Assembly: GCF_945859705.1 (NCBI RefSeq)
Contig: NC_079137.1
Span: 28,205,322 to 28,269,321 of the forward strand
Origin: Episyrphus balteatus
Lineage: Eukaryota; Arthropoda; Insecta; Diptera; Syrphidae
Direction of reading: 5' to 3'
DNA length: 64,000 nucleotides
In this document: piece by piece, positions 47,013-59,742 of the stretch
Layout: each line of letters starts with the position of its first letter
Position numbering within the stretch: the first letter of the stretch is position 1
Position numbers and translations under genes: made by a program
The notes under the pieces: generated by a model
The model's input: the letters and a program-made list of their open reading frames with translations, nothing else
Told to the model about the DNA's origin: nothing
The model's database searches: none

Positions 47013-47825
47013 ATATTAAGAAGATTCAAAAGAAATTTCCATCATTTTGAATTCATTTTATTTTATTTTTTTCATAATAAAACTAATCAGCTGCTGCTTG
47101 ACACTTCTCACTTATTTGCTCTACCTCAAAAGAAGGAGCAGAACAACTTGAACTAAACTGTGCTGGACAACTTCATGGAACACAAAATGACAGTTTGTAG
47201 AACAGTTTATTGCAAGGTTTTCCTTCATGAAACACACAAACCTGTACTTTTTGGATTTTGTATGTTCTTTTCTGAACGGATCAGATTCATTAAACAGACC
47301 TACTAATGGTGCGAAATTTCAAGCAAATCCGTTCAGTCATTTAGGATATGTTGAGACGCAAGCGTCAAACAAATGCTTTATTTCCATGAGAAAGGTTCTT
47401 AATTTAAAACGTTGTTCATATTTCTTATAAAAAAAAGTGCCACAATGTGACTGTTTTCTTTATAATTCATTATTTCGTAGCAAATCGTATGAGAAAAGTC
47501 AGGCAACTATCGGTCTTGTGTGCGCAATCACTTTTAACCCGACTATTTAGTCGGCTCAATGTGCGCACAAACAACCCAAGCCGACTTTACTATCGGCCGA
47601 TAGAAAGTCTGTAGTGTGCTCCCGAACACTATTTACTTTGCATAAGCATTCATTCTGAGGATCTTGGTACTTCCAAGGTATAATTCTGCATCAGTAAATG
47701 GAGTTTTTTCCTACGACACTATGATAAACCAGCCAATTTCAAATAAACTTTTTGGCAATATGTTTGAACAATGAGCTGTTATGAAAACAAATAAGTATTA
47801 AGACTGTTGTCAATATCTTCTTATA

Positions 47826-49652
47826 GTACAGGAAAGATAGACTTTTTCGTGGAACGAAATATAGGACGGCTGAATTTTTCAAACCTGAAAGAGGGGTATT
47901 AGAAAAGCTTAAGTCCTGGTTTTCGGGACGCCACCCCCCTGGCGAAATCCGCCATTTTGGAAAACGCGAATCGCTCTATATCTCCCAAAATGTTTGTCCT
48001 AGAGAAATGGTTATCAGACCAAAGTGCTTGGAAATTTAATTATCTTTTTCTTTGTGATACACTATTTTTCTGAGCGGGCAATAGTTTTGAGGTTATGTTG
48101 TTTTAAATTTTTTTTCGGTTTTATTTTATGTTTTTATCATTCCCGATAATAGTAACATAATTTTTTAAACAGTACAAGTTGTAGACCATCAAATTTCCAA
48201 TAATTTGGCATATATTTGAAAGTCATGCGATGTAGGAGTCGAAAGTTATTGATCTGAAAACTATAGTCTAAGTACAGGAAAGTTAGTAAAAAAAACAGGC
48301 ATTTTGTGGAACGAAATATAGGGAGGCTGACTTTTTCAAATATGAAAGAAAGGTATTAGAAAAGCTTAAGTTCTGGTTCTCGGGACGCCAACCACGTTGC
48401 TAAATCCGCCATTTTGAAAAACGTGAATTGGTCTATATCTGCTACATTATTGACTTGACCGAATAAGTTACTCAACCAAAGTTGTAGGTAATATAAATAT
48501 CTTTTCTTGTACATGCACTGTCTTTCAGCGAGGACAACACTTTTGAGGTTATGTTGTTTTATTTTTTATTTTTTCGATTTTTTTAATTTTTCTCAGTCCC
48601 TATGATGGAAACATAATTTTTTAGCATCATAAAAGTTGGATGTTTGACTTAAAACAAAATATGTGTAGCACAATATTCTAAGTTTTACCATAACCCACCT
48701 TAATAACGATTTAGCCTTTTTTTTCATACCATATGCAAAAACATATTAGTATATATTTTGTAAAAATATTGAAAGGGATTGCTCTTAAAATTCCGTATCT
48801 TTGGTTTGAAAAGTTATATAAATTTGATGTTCTTCAACTTTAATCATGTGAAAAAATTATGTTTCTATCATAAAGACTGGGAAAAATTTTAAAAACCGAA
48901 AAAATAAAACAACATAACCTTAAAAGTGTTGTCCTCGCAGAAAAACAATAAATGCACAAGAAAAGATATTTATATTACATACAACTTTGGTTAAGTAACT
49001 TATTCGGTCAAGCCAATAGTTTAGTATATATAGACCAATTCACGTTTTTCAAAATGGCGGATTTAGCCACGTGGTTGGCGTCCCGAGAACCAGAACTTAA
49101 GCTTTTCTAATACCTTTCTTTCATATTTGAAAAAGTCAGCCTCCCTATATTTCGTTCCACAAAATGCCTGTTTTTTTTACTAACTTTCCTGTACTTAGAC
49201 TATAGTTTTCAGATCAATAACTTTCGACTCCTACATCGCATGACTTTCAAAAATATGCCAAATTATTGGAAATTTGATGGTCTACAACTTGTACTGTTTA
49301 AAAAATTATGTTACTATTATCGGGAATGATAAAAACATAAAATAAAACCAAAAAAAAAAAATTAAAACAACATAACCTCAAAATTATTGCCTGCTCAGAA
49401 AAATAATGTATCACAAAGAAAAAGATAATTAAATTTTCAAGAACTTTGGTCTAAAAACCATTTCTCTAGGACAAATAGTTTTGGAGATATAGAGCGATTC
49501 GCGTTTTCCAAAATGGCGGATTTCGCCAGGGGGGTGGCGTCCCGAAAACCAGGACTTAAGCTTTTCTAATACCCCTCTTTCAGATTTGAAAAATTCAGCC
49601 GTCCTATATTTCGTTCCACAATATGCCTGTTTTTTTACTATCTTTCCTGTAC
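47826..49652. mobile_element. 1.8-kb fold-back element with duplicated arms
   Basis: Ends GTACAGGAAAGATAG and its inverse. Each arm contains two related units of about 430 bp, both beginning near GTACAGGAAAG and containing GAACGAAATATAGG, AGAAAAGCTTAAGT and CGCCATTTT. The element is therefore an inverted pair of tandem dimers. No transposase frame; TA may be the target duplication. Confidence 0.75.
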
Positions 49653-49835
49653 TATTATTTAAATAAAGTACATTTCGCATATTTCTTCCTTTATTTTAAT
49701 TTATTATGCGAATAAATGAATTTATCATTTATTCGTAAATAATGAATAAAAAAGTTTTTTATTAGTCATTCGAATTTTGCTCAACTCTCAAATCTGGTTG
49801 AATTTAAAATTCGTTTGGAATATTACAAATACTAT

Positions 49836-50696
49836 CTACGGTGACCATCCTTCCCGGTTTGCCCAGGACTGTCCCGTATTTCTACAGCTTATCCCGGGTT
49901 TTTATTTAAGAAACCCGGGACCTATAAGTGTCCCGTATTTTGTAATCTGTCCCGTGATTGTCCCGTATTTGCACATTCTCTGATTATTGTATTCAATATT
50001 TTAAATACTTTGTACAGAAAACAAGAAAACAGTGGTTGAAAATTAAAATTTTTCTAATTTTTCGGATAAAGCATTAAGCCTAGTACACTGCTGAGGCAAA
50101 ACGAAAATTTTTCTAAGTCTCCAAAGTCAAAAAACTTTTGCTGCAAGAAAAATTGCCTGGACAATTAAATGGAGGTGACAAACGATTGAAAACTTTCCAT
50201 ATATTCTAGCACAGATAAGAATTTCTAGGCTATAGTTTTTTTTTTAATGTTTGTCAATTATTTAGTTCCAGCTTCTGTTTGTCTGGTTGCTACACCAGGA
50301 AAAATGTATTTGAATAAAGAACAACATATGGAAGAGTAAATAACCCAGAATAGCTTCAAGACTTTCAAGAACATGTTAATAGTGGTGTTAAAGATCATAC
50401 AATTTCAAAATCATTTAAAATTAAATTAAAATGTTAAAAAGCAGCCATCCCGATTTTGATTAAAAAAATATTTTTTTTAAAGTTATTAACAGACATTATT
50501 ATAAAACATTATCTTGATTTCGTAAACGACTTAAATGATTTCAACAAAAAAGCTCCCAAAAAATCGTTTTTGATATCAAAATAAGGAAAAATTATGAAAA
50601 CTCTTTAAAAAAATTGAAATTTTTTGGAAATCAATATTTTAAAAACGATCCAATGAATTTTGTATCCGTCCCGGGTTTGGCTTCATGGTCACCGTA
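49836..50696. mobile_element. DNA transposon/MITE with TIR CTACGGTGACCATC
   Basis: CTACGGTGACCATC at the left and CATGGTCACCGTAG at the right. Subterminal TCCCGTATTT/CCCGGGTTT words repeat near the left end, with CCCGGGTTTGG near the right. No frame. A hAT-type non-autonomous element is possible from TIR style; the target duplication is imperfect. Confidence 0.6.
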
Positions 50697-51239
50697 GCTA
50701 TATCCTATAATTCAACTAAAATTTAAAATTTTTATACCGTGTAAAATTATTTTTTTTTGTTTTTAAATAAAAGTTTGCACAGCCCTGATAAGAATATTAA
50801 TATACGTTAAAAATTAAAGAACACACACCTTGCTGATATCAAGAATCATTTACTTAACTGATTTTTAATAACATTTAAATCATACACGTGATAAATATTA
50901 TGATAGATAAGTAGTCAAGTTGATAATTAGCAAAAGTTGAATAATATATTCTTCATTAAACATTACCAAATGTTTCGAATAATAAATTATTCCTTTATGT
51001 CACATGTTTTATGGCACAAAATTGACCACAATCTTAATTGAAACGCAGTGACTGTCGCGACAAATAAATGATTCGTCATGTTTTTGTATTGAGGTTATTC
51101 TCATATTGTTGAAAATTCCTCTTCAACGCATAAACATTATGGCGGGTCTTTGCAATTTTGTTTTTATAAATTTGATGTTTATTTCACTACACTTTAACTA
51201 GAACTTAAGATCTTGGTATTTATAGATTAAAAAATAGCA

Positions 51240-51362
51240 GGGACCGAATCAGATTAAGTGATTTGTGATAATTGATTGTGAAATTTTTGTATGCTCTACA
51301 ACCCACAAAACAGTGCAATGTGGCTGTCAACTATCACAAATCAAATTAGTTGATTCCTTCCC
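51240..51362. mobile_element. Short (~123 bp) MITE
   Basis: Inverted ends GGGACCGAATCAGATTAAGT and TGATTCCTTCCC, with inner ATTTGTGATA / TATCACAAAT also mirrored. Confidence 0.55.
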
Positions 51363-51364
51363 AG

Positions 51365-53620
51365 GTACCGAGAAAATTAAAGCATAATACGCTATATATT
51401 GTGGAGAAAAATACCTTTACTTTTAGTCTTAAGTCAAGGTATCAAAAATGTTTTAAAAACTTTTTAACAGATATGATATTCTTTTAAAGAATTAAAAAGT
51501 TATATGCGATTCACACAAATCAGGACACAACATTGCGATAGTAAAGTACTGCTTCAATTAACAGAACGCTTAAAATTTTCATCATCAGAAAAGTCCGCAA
51601 AATCTGAACAATTCTATACAAAGGACACAATGAAATTTTCTGCCGTTTAATTTGTCAAAATAAAGAATTTGCACTAAAACTGATAGAAGCACTTAGATTT
51701 TAATTTTAATGTATAAACAAATAATAAACAACTGATAATAGCTTAACATAGTATCTTCATAGATAAAGTCATAATACAGAGAAGGTACGAGTATATCTAT
51801 ATGTTCTACATATCAAGAATAATTTATTTATATTAAAGCTATTCAACTTACGTATAAGAAATTAATTTATTTAACTAATTGTTTTTGTTTAGACTGAACT
51901 TTAACGAATGCTACAAAGGTGTAACAGGAAAGATAATATAACTTTCGAGAGACCAAGAACAAAGAAATCAAATACAAAGAAAATAAATAAAACAAACACA
52001 ATCATAAGATAGATTTGTTGATTAGCTTTTTCTGGATCAGAATATAAGTTAAGAATAATATCTTGGAAATAGATGTGTGAGGTTATTGATGACGGTGTAT
52101 TTAATTCACAATTAAATAAAAAAAAAATATATAAAACCGCAAAAAAAAGTTTGGTTTTGTTGGATAACACAATAGGAAAATAGTGTTAAGTTAGGAAATT
52201 CAATTTGAATGACATTTGATATCAACTTATGGTTAATTGGACAATTTTCCTACTTAAACAAAACTCAATAGAAAATCTAAAAAGTTTAATGCACCAGCTA
52301 CTTTATCTGATACTTATTTTTGAGCATCTTTAACCTCGCAAGGTCATTTTTGTTTAGATCTTTATTTGTTTGAGAATCCTTATAATAATTTATAAAAAAA
52401 GTGAAGTCTTGTGGCGTACCTCTTCTGATTACCTTTTCATTTACATCTAATCCACTCCAAAGATTAATCTAATGGAATAAAAACACTGCAGGACTGACAA
52501 ATGAGATATTAATATTAATTAATACAACATAGAAAAACAGAGCAGAAAAAGAACAAACAACAGAAAGAACACAAATGACAACAGCACGTATGTAATTGGT
52601 TTGACGGTCCCCAATCTTTTAACTAACAATGCTCAATGATGCTAGATTTCGATAATCTATAGGGAACCGAAACTTTATCAGGGAAAAGGCTTCTTCTGAC
52701 CATTTTTAGGAATAAACCCCAATTTTGCATTGAATATCCCGCTTTTTTAGCATTCGCACCTTGACAAGGTAGGTATTTAGTAGAGCTGTATCTACCTGTT
52801 TCTCTTTACAATACGCGTTCTACGTTCTAGAGATGAGACTTTGCTCTATGACATTACTTACATCGATACGTCCAGATACTATTTTAAGAGGATTTGCTCT
52901 TGCGTTTGACCCACTTCAGCTAGTCGTTACGTTGAGAAAACCTAAGGGTTTCTCTTTTTTAGCATATGAATTCCAACTGAGGAAATTTTTGAAGTAAATA
53001 CTGGTGTAAACACTCAGAAAATTCATCTCAGACTTGTCCTAGAGAAAAAATTTTACTTGAGTGACGACTCTGAATTCCGCTTTTAGGAAAAAGACCACGT
53101 CGAATTGCACTACAAACGTTGAAAGAAAGCCAGGTTTTTTTAGAAAATACGACATGCCAACATAAACAAAGGTGTAGCTAGGTACATACATATCTTCAAA
53201 ATTGGCGTTAAAAAAAGAAGGAATGCTCAGGAAATTCGTTCACCAAAGTTTATTAACGATGTTCAAGACCTACTATTAGGTACAGGATGACCACAAAGTT
53301 CTTCACAGGTTGCGACAGTACATATTTTATTATTATTAGGTATCTTTATTAGTTATAAACTAACTAAATATATATAAATTTTAAGAATTTGAGCAATAAT
53401 AAATCTTGTTCATTAAGAAATATGTTAGCAAATAAATTGTTCGGTTTTTATCAGTTCTTTTACAAGTGTCAATGAAGATTGTTGTACGGATTTTGGATAC
53501 CCGAAAGCTAAAAATAATACGGTTGTCTGATGACAAGTGCTGGTTTGTTTCAAGTTTATCAACTTAGAATGACATACAGATTTTAAGAATAATAATTGAA
53601 AAAAATCGTGATTCCTTAAA
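51365..53620. other. No gene seen
   Basis: AT-rich DNA with a possible right-end remnant of the 8.65-kb MITE family near 53060-53085. No coding exon recognised. Confidence 0.3.
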
Positions 53621-54473
53621 GCAGTGTTTTTCAAAGTGTGTGTCGTGACCCCCTAGGGTGTCGCGGCTGCAAGCCAAATAATGATAAAAAAAAAATAAAT
53701 AATCCTAAATAAAAACAAAAAAACAGACAAATTCTCAATGCGAAATGTGTTTGTATGTTTTTTTAATAAATATTAAAATCTTGGATTGATCTTGTATACT
53801 TTAACGATTAAATCGTTTTCGAAGTTAAGTCTTTTTCTCTTCATAGTATGTCCAAAGTTAGGTACTAACAACCGCAAAGCTTTGTTTGCGAGCTCAGAAA
53901 ACTCTCCTCTTCTCTCAATCTAGAAATTGTATTTTAAATTAAACCCATTTTTAGCATGCTAATTGCAGCTAAATCAATATGGTTTATTTTCAGTTTTAAA
54001 AACGGTAGTGATCAAGTTCAACCGAATTATTAAAAAAAGAAATCCATCTAAGTTCCATTTTTACTTTCAGAATCCATTTCTGGAAAGTAACTCAGTAGTT
54101 CTATCTTTTAATTTAATAAACTCTGTACCATAGGAATAAATGAGTTAACAAATATTGATTCTTCCGATGAATTTTCTTCAAGAAGCTTTTGAACGCAGGA
54201 AAAAGAATCAAATTTGTTTGATTGTAGAGGATTGGGCCATAACCAAAGTTTTCGAAAAAATCCTCTGATATTGTATTTTGCAGTTATAATGTATTCTTTT
54301 CTTCCTTGGAGGCTCGTATTTAGGATGTTTAAGTTGTCAAAAAGAACAGCGAGAAATGATTATTTTAGAAGCCACGGAGGGTCAGAAAATTGTTCGAATT
54401 TTCAGATTTTTTATCTTGTAAAAACACCAATGATTCAGATATTAATTTTAAACTTGTGTCAATACTTTTCCCT

Positions 54474-55802
54474 GGGAAACCGACCAAGTTATGAATACCA
54501 GATTTTTGCGCGATGCAGTTACGCGCGTCAAAGTTAGGAAAAACGGAAGTTACGAAAAACCGAAGTTATGAAAGACCGAAGTTACGAAAAACCGAAGTTA
54601 CGAAAAACCAAAGTTACGAACACCAAAGCTGTGAAACGATGTTCTTTGGTTGGCAACCATTGAGATGAACGATATACTGGAGGAACGTACCAAAAAGCTA
54701 GAGCGTATAAGTTGAGTCAAGGCAAGAAAAAAATTGTATGGGACGGGGGTGTCTATTCCCCTCCGTTTAGCCGGGAGGGGGGATTTTCCAAAAAAAATGA
54801 CTTAATTTGGAAAACCGAAGTTACGAAAAACCAAAGTTACGAACACCAAAGCTATGAAACGTTGTTCTTGGGTTGGCAACCATTGCGAATAACGATATAC
54901 TGGAGGAACGTACCAAAAAGCTAGTGCGTATAGGTTGAGTCAAGGCAAGAAATAAATTGTATGGGACGGGGTGTCTATGCCCCTCCGTTTAGCCGGGAGG
55001 GGGGATTTTCCAAAAAAATTACTTAATTTGGAAAAAAATTATTTAAAATCAACGGTTACACCAAAAGTAAAGTACTTTTCGTATCTTTTAATTTGTTTTT
55101 AAATATAGCTGTTTAATTGACTAGTTTAAAAAAAAAATTAGTTTTCAAAATCAAAATTTTGAAAAAAAAAGTGAAAAAATAAATTTTGAACTTATTTCTT
55201 TCAAAATTTTATGTAATTAAGTGCTAATTTAAATTACATAATTTAATGTTCTTATTTGTTTTTAAACTAAAATTGAAAACTGGATCCAAAAACGTCTTGT
55301 CGTTTTCGATAAATAAAAAAAAAAAAAACTACTTTTTTTACAAAAAAGCCATATATTTTTTTTTGAAAATTAATTTTTCAAAAACTGTTCCATTAAACTG
55401 ATTTATTTAAAAACAATATACAACAACAAGTCGTTTGCCTTACAAAAAAGTACAGTACGATATTTTGATATTTTAATAATTTTTTTTCCAAATTAAGTCA
55501 TTATTTAAACGGAGGGGAATTATAGACACCCCGTCCAATACAATTTTTTCTTGACTTGACTCAACCTATACGCTCTAGCTTTTTGGTACGTTCCTCCAGT
55601 ATATCGTTCATCTCAATGGTTACCAACCAAAGAACATCGTTTCACAGCTTTGGTGTTCGTAACTTTGGTTTTTCGTAACTTCGGTTTTTCGTAACTTCGG
55701 TCTTTCATAACTTCGGTTTTTCGTAACTTCGGTTTTTCGTAACTTTGATGCGCGTAACTCTGTCGCGCATAACTCTAGTATTCATAACTCCGTTACCATT
55801 TC
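54474..55802. mobile_element. FB-like fold-back element with 16-bp minisatellite arms, 9-bp duplication
   Basis: CTTTTCCCT is directly repeated at 54465-54473 and 55803-55811. The inverted arms start with AGTTATGAATAC-type text and contain tandem 16-bp units GTTACGAAAAACCGAA (left about 54530-54625; right about 55655-55745). A second block (AACGATATACTGGAGGAACG) is duplicated within the left arm (54668 and 54890). No frame. Tandem-repeat arms and 9-bp duplications are the hallmarks of Drosophila FB elements. It is inserted in the hAT pseudogene. Confidence 0.78.
54530..54625 (+). repeat. 16-bp minisatellite, left arm
   Basis: About six units of GTTACGAAAAACCGAA with minor variants, mirrored at about 55655-55745. 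Confidence 0.85.
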
Positions 55803-56104
55803 CTTTTCCCTTTGACAGCAAACTGACCTCTCATGTGTGGTTAAAAAAGATTATTGTGGAGTGAACCCATTTCATAGCCTACAATTTTAAATAAGGCCTT
55901 GCCTTTTATAAAGTTCACTTCTCTCAATAATGGAGGCATTACTTTCGATGCAAGAACTTGTCTATGAAGGAAGCAATGTGTTCATAAAAAGTTTGGCATT
56001 ATGAGTTTCAATTATGCAATTAGTTCAATTTGTTGGTTAAAGCTTTGGCACCATCGCTACAACAAACAAAACATTTTGTCCAATCTATTTTGCAGTCGTT
56101 ACAG

Positions 56105-56410
56105 CCTTCTTTAAGATCGTGTGGTACAAACACTGGCATGTTTAGCTAGTTGATTTCGAAAAGGCATTCGATAGACAACCACGAGATCTGATATGGGTAT
56201 CCCTGAGACAGCGAGAGCTTCTGGAAATTAACGCACGGATGATCACGGCAAGTAAAAACAAAGATGCCAACGGGAGTGACTGAAGAGTTCCCAATCAATT
56301 CGGTGTAGACCAAGAAAGTGTCTTGACTCCTTTGCTCTTTATCACAGCCCTTGACTTTCTGGTTGACGAAAATCCGAAAGTGAATCAGTTATTCTTTGCA
56401 AATGATAAGC
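56105..56410 (+). pseudogene. RTE-like reverse transcriptase fragment
   Basis: The plus strand reads LVDFEKAFDRQPRDLIWVSL (motif A region; the preceding codon is a stop). After a frameshift it reads GVDQESVLTPLLFITALDFL, ending LFFANDK where the catalytic YADD would be. Typical order and spacing of RTE-clade LINEs. Truncated and inactive, adjoining the hAT remnant. Confidence 0.7.
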
Positions 56411-57045
56411 GAAAATCTATGTGAAGTTGTCCTTTTCACAAGTTACATAAATCTTTACCCAACAAAAGCTTTTGTAATTTTTACATCTTAATTTACATCT
56501 CGTCAGCTTGTTTACAACTTGCAAGAACCAATGGATTTTATGTTGAACTTCAATATTAACAACAATTTTAATATTATTTTTTGTTAAATATTTAAAATTT
56601 CTGAAACAACATGAATACAATTCAACTTAATTTAACAGAGACCTTTAGCTAATCTGAACAGGTAAGTATTAAAAGTTTGGTAAGTATTAAAAACAAAAAA
56701 ACTTGTTTTAACAAACTTATGGTTTCCAGCTTCTGACAATCATTGCCTTCCTGAGTCTAGGCAGTAAATAATTAATTAATTACCTAGTTATTAGTCATTC
56801 TCTTGTTTAAATTATAAAACATGGATATAAAATATAAACTTTGATTACATAGATAAAATTAAATTAAAATTCATATTTTGATGCAATTTTCATACCAGGA
56901 ATGTTTGTATGTACATATATACCCCTTCTGTGGATTATGATCTGTTTAAATGGTTTGAATAAAATTCAGTCGCTACGCCTATGCGATGTATAGCTATCTT
57001 AATTAAATGCTCATTCGCCCAATTAATGAGTAACACACCACTCAC

Positions 57046-57200
57046 CTTGAATGTTGCTTTTATTTGCTGCTGCTGTTTTTAGTTTCTTCAAATTATTCGC
57101 ACTTTTTAGATAATCTTGATTGAATCTGCTTATTCAACGAATTTTAATTCAGAAAACATGCACAGAAACAGAAAACGGTGACACAAAAAAAAAAAAACTG
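57046..57200 (-). other. Candidate 5' UTR exon of Vrp1
   Basis: On the minus strand a GCAGCAGCAAATAAAAGCAA stretch ends at a near-consensus donor, TTCAAG|GTGAGTGG (plus 57044-57046). It contains no long frame, as expected for a UTR. Its link to the acceptor at 29192 is unproven, and it could belong to another gene outside the window. The upstream boundary is a guess. Confidence 0.3.
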
Positions 57201-58224
57201 AGGAACTGAAAATTGACTTTAGATTTCTATTTCAATAGATTTCGAATAAATATTTAATTAAGAACCAAATGAAACAACTTGAAAAAAATACTCCACAGAC
57301 TTTATTTGATGTACAAATATATTTTTTTTTTCTAAAGAAATTTCACATTTTCTTGATTCTTTGTTAAGTTTGCAACGCGAGTTTTTTGCTCTTTTTGTTT
57401 TCTTTTTTTTTATCTTAAATTATTGAAATCACTTTTGGTGTGGAATTGCTATTTGAGGTTTTCATGGTTTAAATGATATTCTAAATATTTATTATTTTCT
57501 TCGAGAATTGCACAATTAACTGTTAACAAGAAGGCGAATACATTTTTGTGCAAAAAAATGTTTTGAGGAAATTTTGCATTTTTTTTTTCACACAAAAAAA
57601 ATGCATGGAGACACAACTACGAACTAGTAAAAAAAGCAGAGGAAAAATAAAGATGGTTTTTTTTGACGTTCTCCGGATTTATTTGACATTCGAATCGAAG
57701 TGAAAATTCAACTCTTTTTTTTTCCAAAAATGAAATACTTGGAATGTTGAAATGGCACTGTCTCAGAACACCTTTGCTGTTTCGTTTAGGACTGTGTTTT
57801 TTGGTGCAAAATTGCGTGTGGTAGAGTGAGAAAAAAATTGTTGAATTTTGCAACAGAAAGAAGTTGCCGAAGGAATGAAATGGAAATTTTTTAAGATGGC
57901 GAACAGCTGAGAACGGATTTCGTTAAAAAATTATGGATTTGTGTTTACAATACAGGGTGTTTTATGAGAAATGTTGCAAGCAATCAAATTTCGCCGATGC
58001 TTTTCTTTGGGAATATTTATTAAAAAAAAAAACAGAAAATAAGTTTTAAAGCAAATACAAAACAAATTCAATTTCGTTCAAGATTTCGTTAACGAAATTT
58101 TGTATATAAAATTTCGTTTCGCTTCAGCTGCGTACAAGGCTTAAAGCCATTATTTTTGAAAGTAGTATAACGGCCATATTATTCACTAGTTTAAAAAATA
58201 CATCTGGATGTAAAATTTTCAAAT

Positions 58225-58900
58225 GTCGGTTTAAGTCCGATTTAAAGATCGAATTTCAATCTAGTTCTATGATAATACCAGATCGATGAATCGAATTGAA
58301 ATAGAACCGAAAACACAATTTTTCTTTTAAATATATTTACAGTAAAATAGAAAAATCTAATCAAAAACAAAGCGCAAGTAAAACTAGATATCATAATACA
58401 TACATACAGTGAATTTGCAAATAAGAAGACAATCACACACAATTTCCACCATAAATTATATCTCGAGTTTTCAATTCGCCGAGTCGGATAGAGGTATTCA
58501 TGAAAACAAAAAAATCAAAATCAAAACTAAATCTTAAATGTAGCCCGGTTTAAGTCCAAGTTAAAGATCGAATTTCATCTAGTTCTATGATAATACCATA
58601 TCGAGGAATCGAATTGAAATAGAATCGAAAACACAGTTTTCTTTTAAGTTTATTGACAGTAAAATAGAAAAAACACAAAAGGGCAAAAGAAAAAAAATAA
58701 CATGATAATGTATATACAATAAGTTTGGAAATAGGTATATATGCATGTTTTCTATTTGATTCAGCTCCCCGATTTGGATCTGAGCGTGTAACCCGGATTC
58801 AACTTGGATTCAAATCGCCTTATATACCCCGTTTGTATGAATGATTTAAAGATCGAATTGAATCTGAATTGAAATTTCGATCCAGGTATATGACTATACA
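58225..58900 (+). repeat. Diverged tandem repeat, ~310-320 bp period
   Basis: AAAGATCGAATTTCA plus CTAGTTCTATGATAATACCA recur at about 58245 and 58563. A third, more diverged start (TTAAAGATCGAATTGAATC) is at 58848. Each unit continues with AGTAAAATAGAAAAA. No coding content. Confidence 0.6.
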
Positions 58901-59742
58901 GGGTGTCCCAAAAGTTAACGTCGAAACGAAAACGGTAGATAGGGTAGGTGGTGACAGTTATCAGAAAAATTATAAAAAAATCGCAGCCATATAGTTTGTG
59001 AGTTATGGGCATTTGAAAAAAAGTCGAAAAAATGGTCACCCTGTGATGGGTTTTTATGTGCTGTGGCTTTAAATCATAATTTTTCTCATTTTTTTTTAAC
59101 AACCCTGCTACCAAATGCATTCAAAATATTTAAATCAGCTGCATCAGTTTTAAAGCAAATAATACTTTTTTGTCCAACTAAATACTAACAAATTTTACAT
59201 GACTCTAATTCAATGGACCCTAGTGTAGAAAAAATGCACTACGATGTTTCGGCAAGTTACCTAAAAAGTTGGTGTGTTCAATTCTCTTTTCAAAATGGTA
59301 TAACATTGTTGAGAATATTCCACAAATAACCGAGATAAATTTTTTTTCTTAAGAAATCCGTCTTTTTTATTAGGTAATTTTTCCATATTATTTAAGTTTT
59401 GTACCCTTTCAGAATCCTTCAGAATACAAAAGGTCATGTGTTAATTGTTGTACTAGATCTACTCATTAGTAAACTACCACCTCCAATGGAACGGGGCTTT
59501 TATAGAAAGAAACACTATTTTGCTCTGTAAATTTCGAGAAAATGCAATTCATTTTAATTTCCACATTTTGATTTGTTTTTTTTTTGTCTTTGGGAATGAC
59601 AGATGATAAAAGATTTGACTTCTGTTTGCTTTGTTTATATCAGATTTTCCTTTTCGAAGTTTCATAACAGAATTTTATAAAAGTTCGAACTCCTGAATAC
59701 CAATTATAAAAGATCTTTTATGGTTGAGATCTTTTATCATTA

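Larger units (their letters stand above)
45475..47301. mobile_element. Possible outer element with TIR AGGTCTGTTTAATGAA
   Basis: AGGTCTGTTTAATGAA (45475) and its exact inverse (47286-47301) bracket the inverted copy of the 1.2-2.35 kb repeat. Adjacent text (GATCAGA) is also partly mirrored. Could be one nested element or chance use of two separate ends. Confidence 0.4.
53622..56100 (-). pseudogene. Decayed hAT-type transposase (SCAND3/ZBED5-like), interrupted
   Basis: The left terminus CAGTGTTTTTCAAAGTGTG then TCGTGACCCCC is a typical hAT-like end. Minus-strand frames to its right spell a degenerate transposase. Near 56090-55830: WTKCFVCCSDGAKAL, then SFIDKFLHRK and KARPYLK-like text. After the inserted FB-like element (54474-55802): FDTSLKLISESLVFLQDKK, then ILFPAFKSFL. 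Near 53900-53830: GEFSELANKALRLLVPNF with KRLNFENDLIVK, matching the C-terminal dimerisation region. Many stops and frameshifts; dead. Confidence 0.6.
29192..57045 (-). other. Possible Vrp1 5' UTR intron (repeat-filled)
   Basis: Coding exon 1 begins at an acceptor, so an upstream exon must exist. If the donor at 57045 (TTCAAG|GTGAGT) is its partner, this whole stretch is one 27.9-kb intron. No other protein-coding exon is recognisable within it. Alternatives are donors near 31187 or 31956. Confidence 0.35.

Noticed and set aside
54530..54625. Regular 16-bp repeats that might suggest a CRISPR-like array
   Set aside because: The units are contiguous with no unique spacers, sit in an inverted-repeat transposon, and the genome is eukaryotic.
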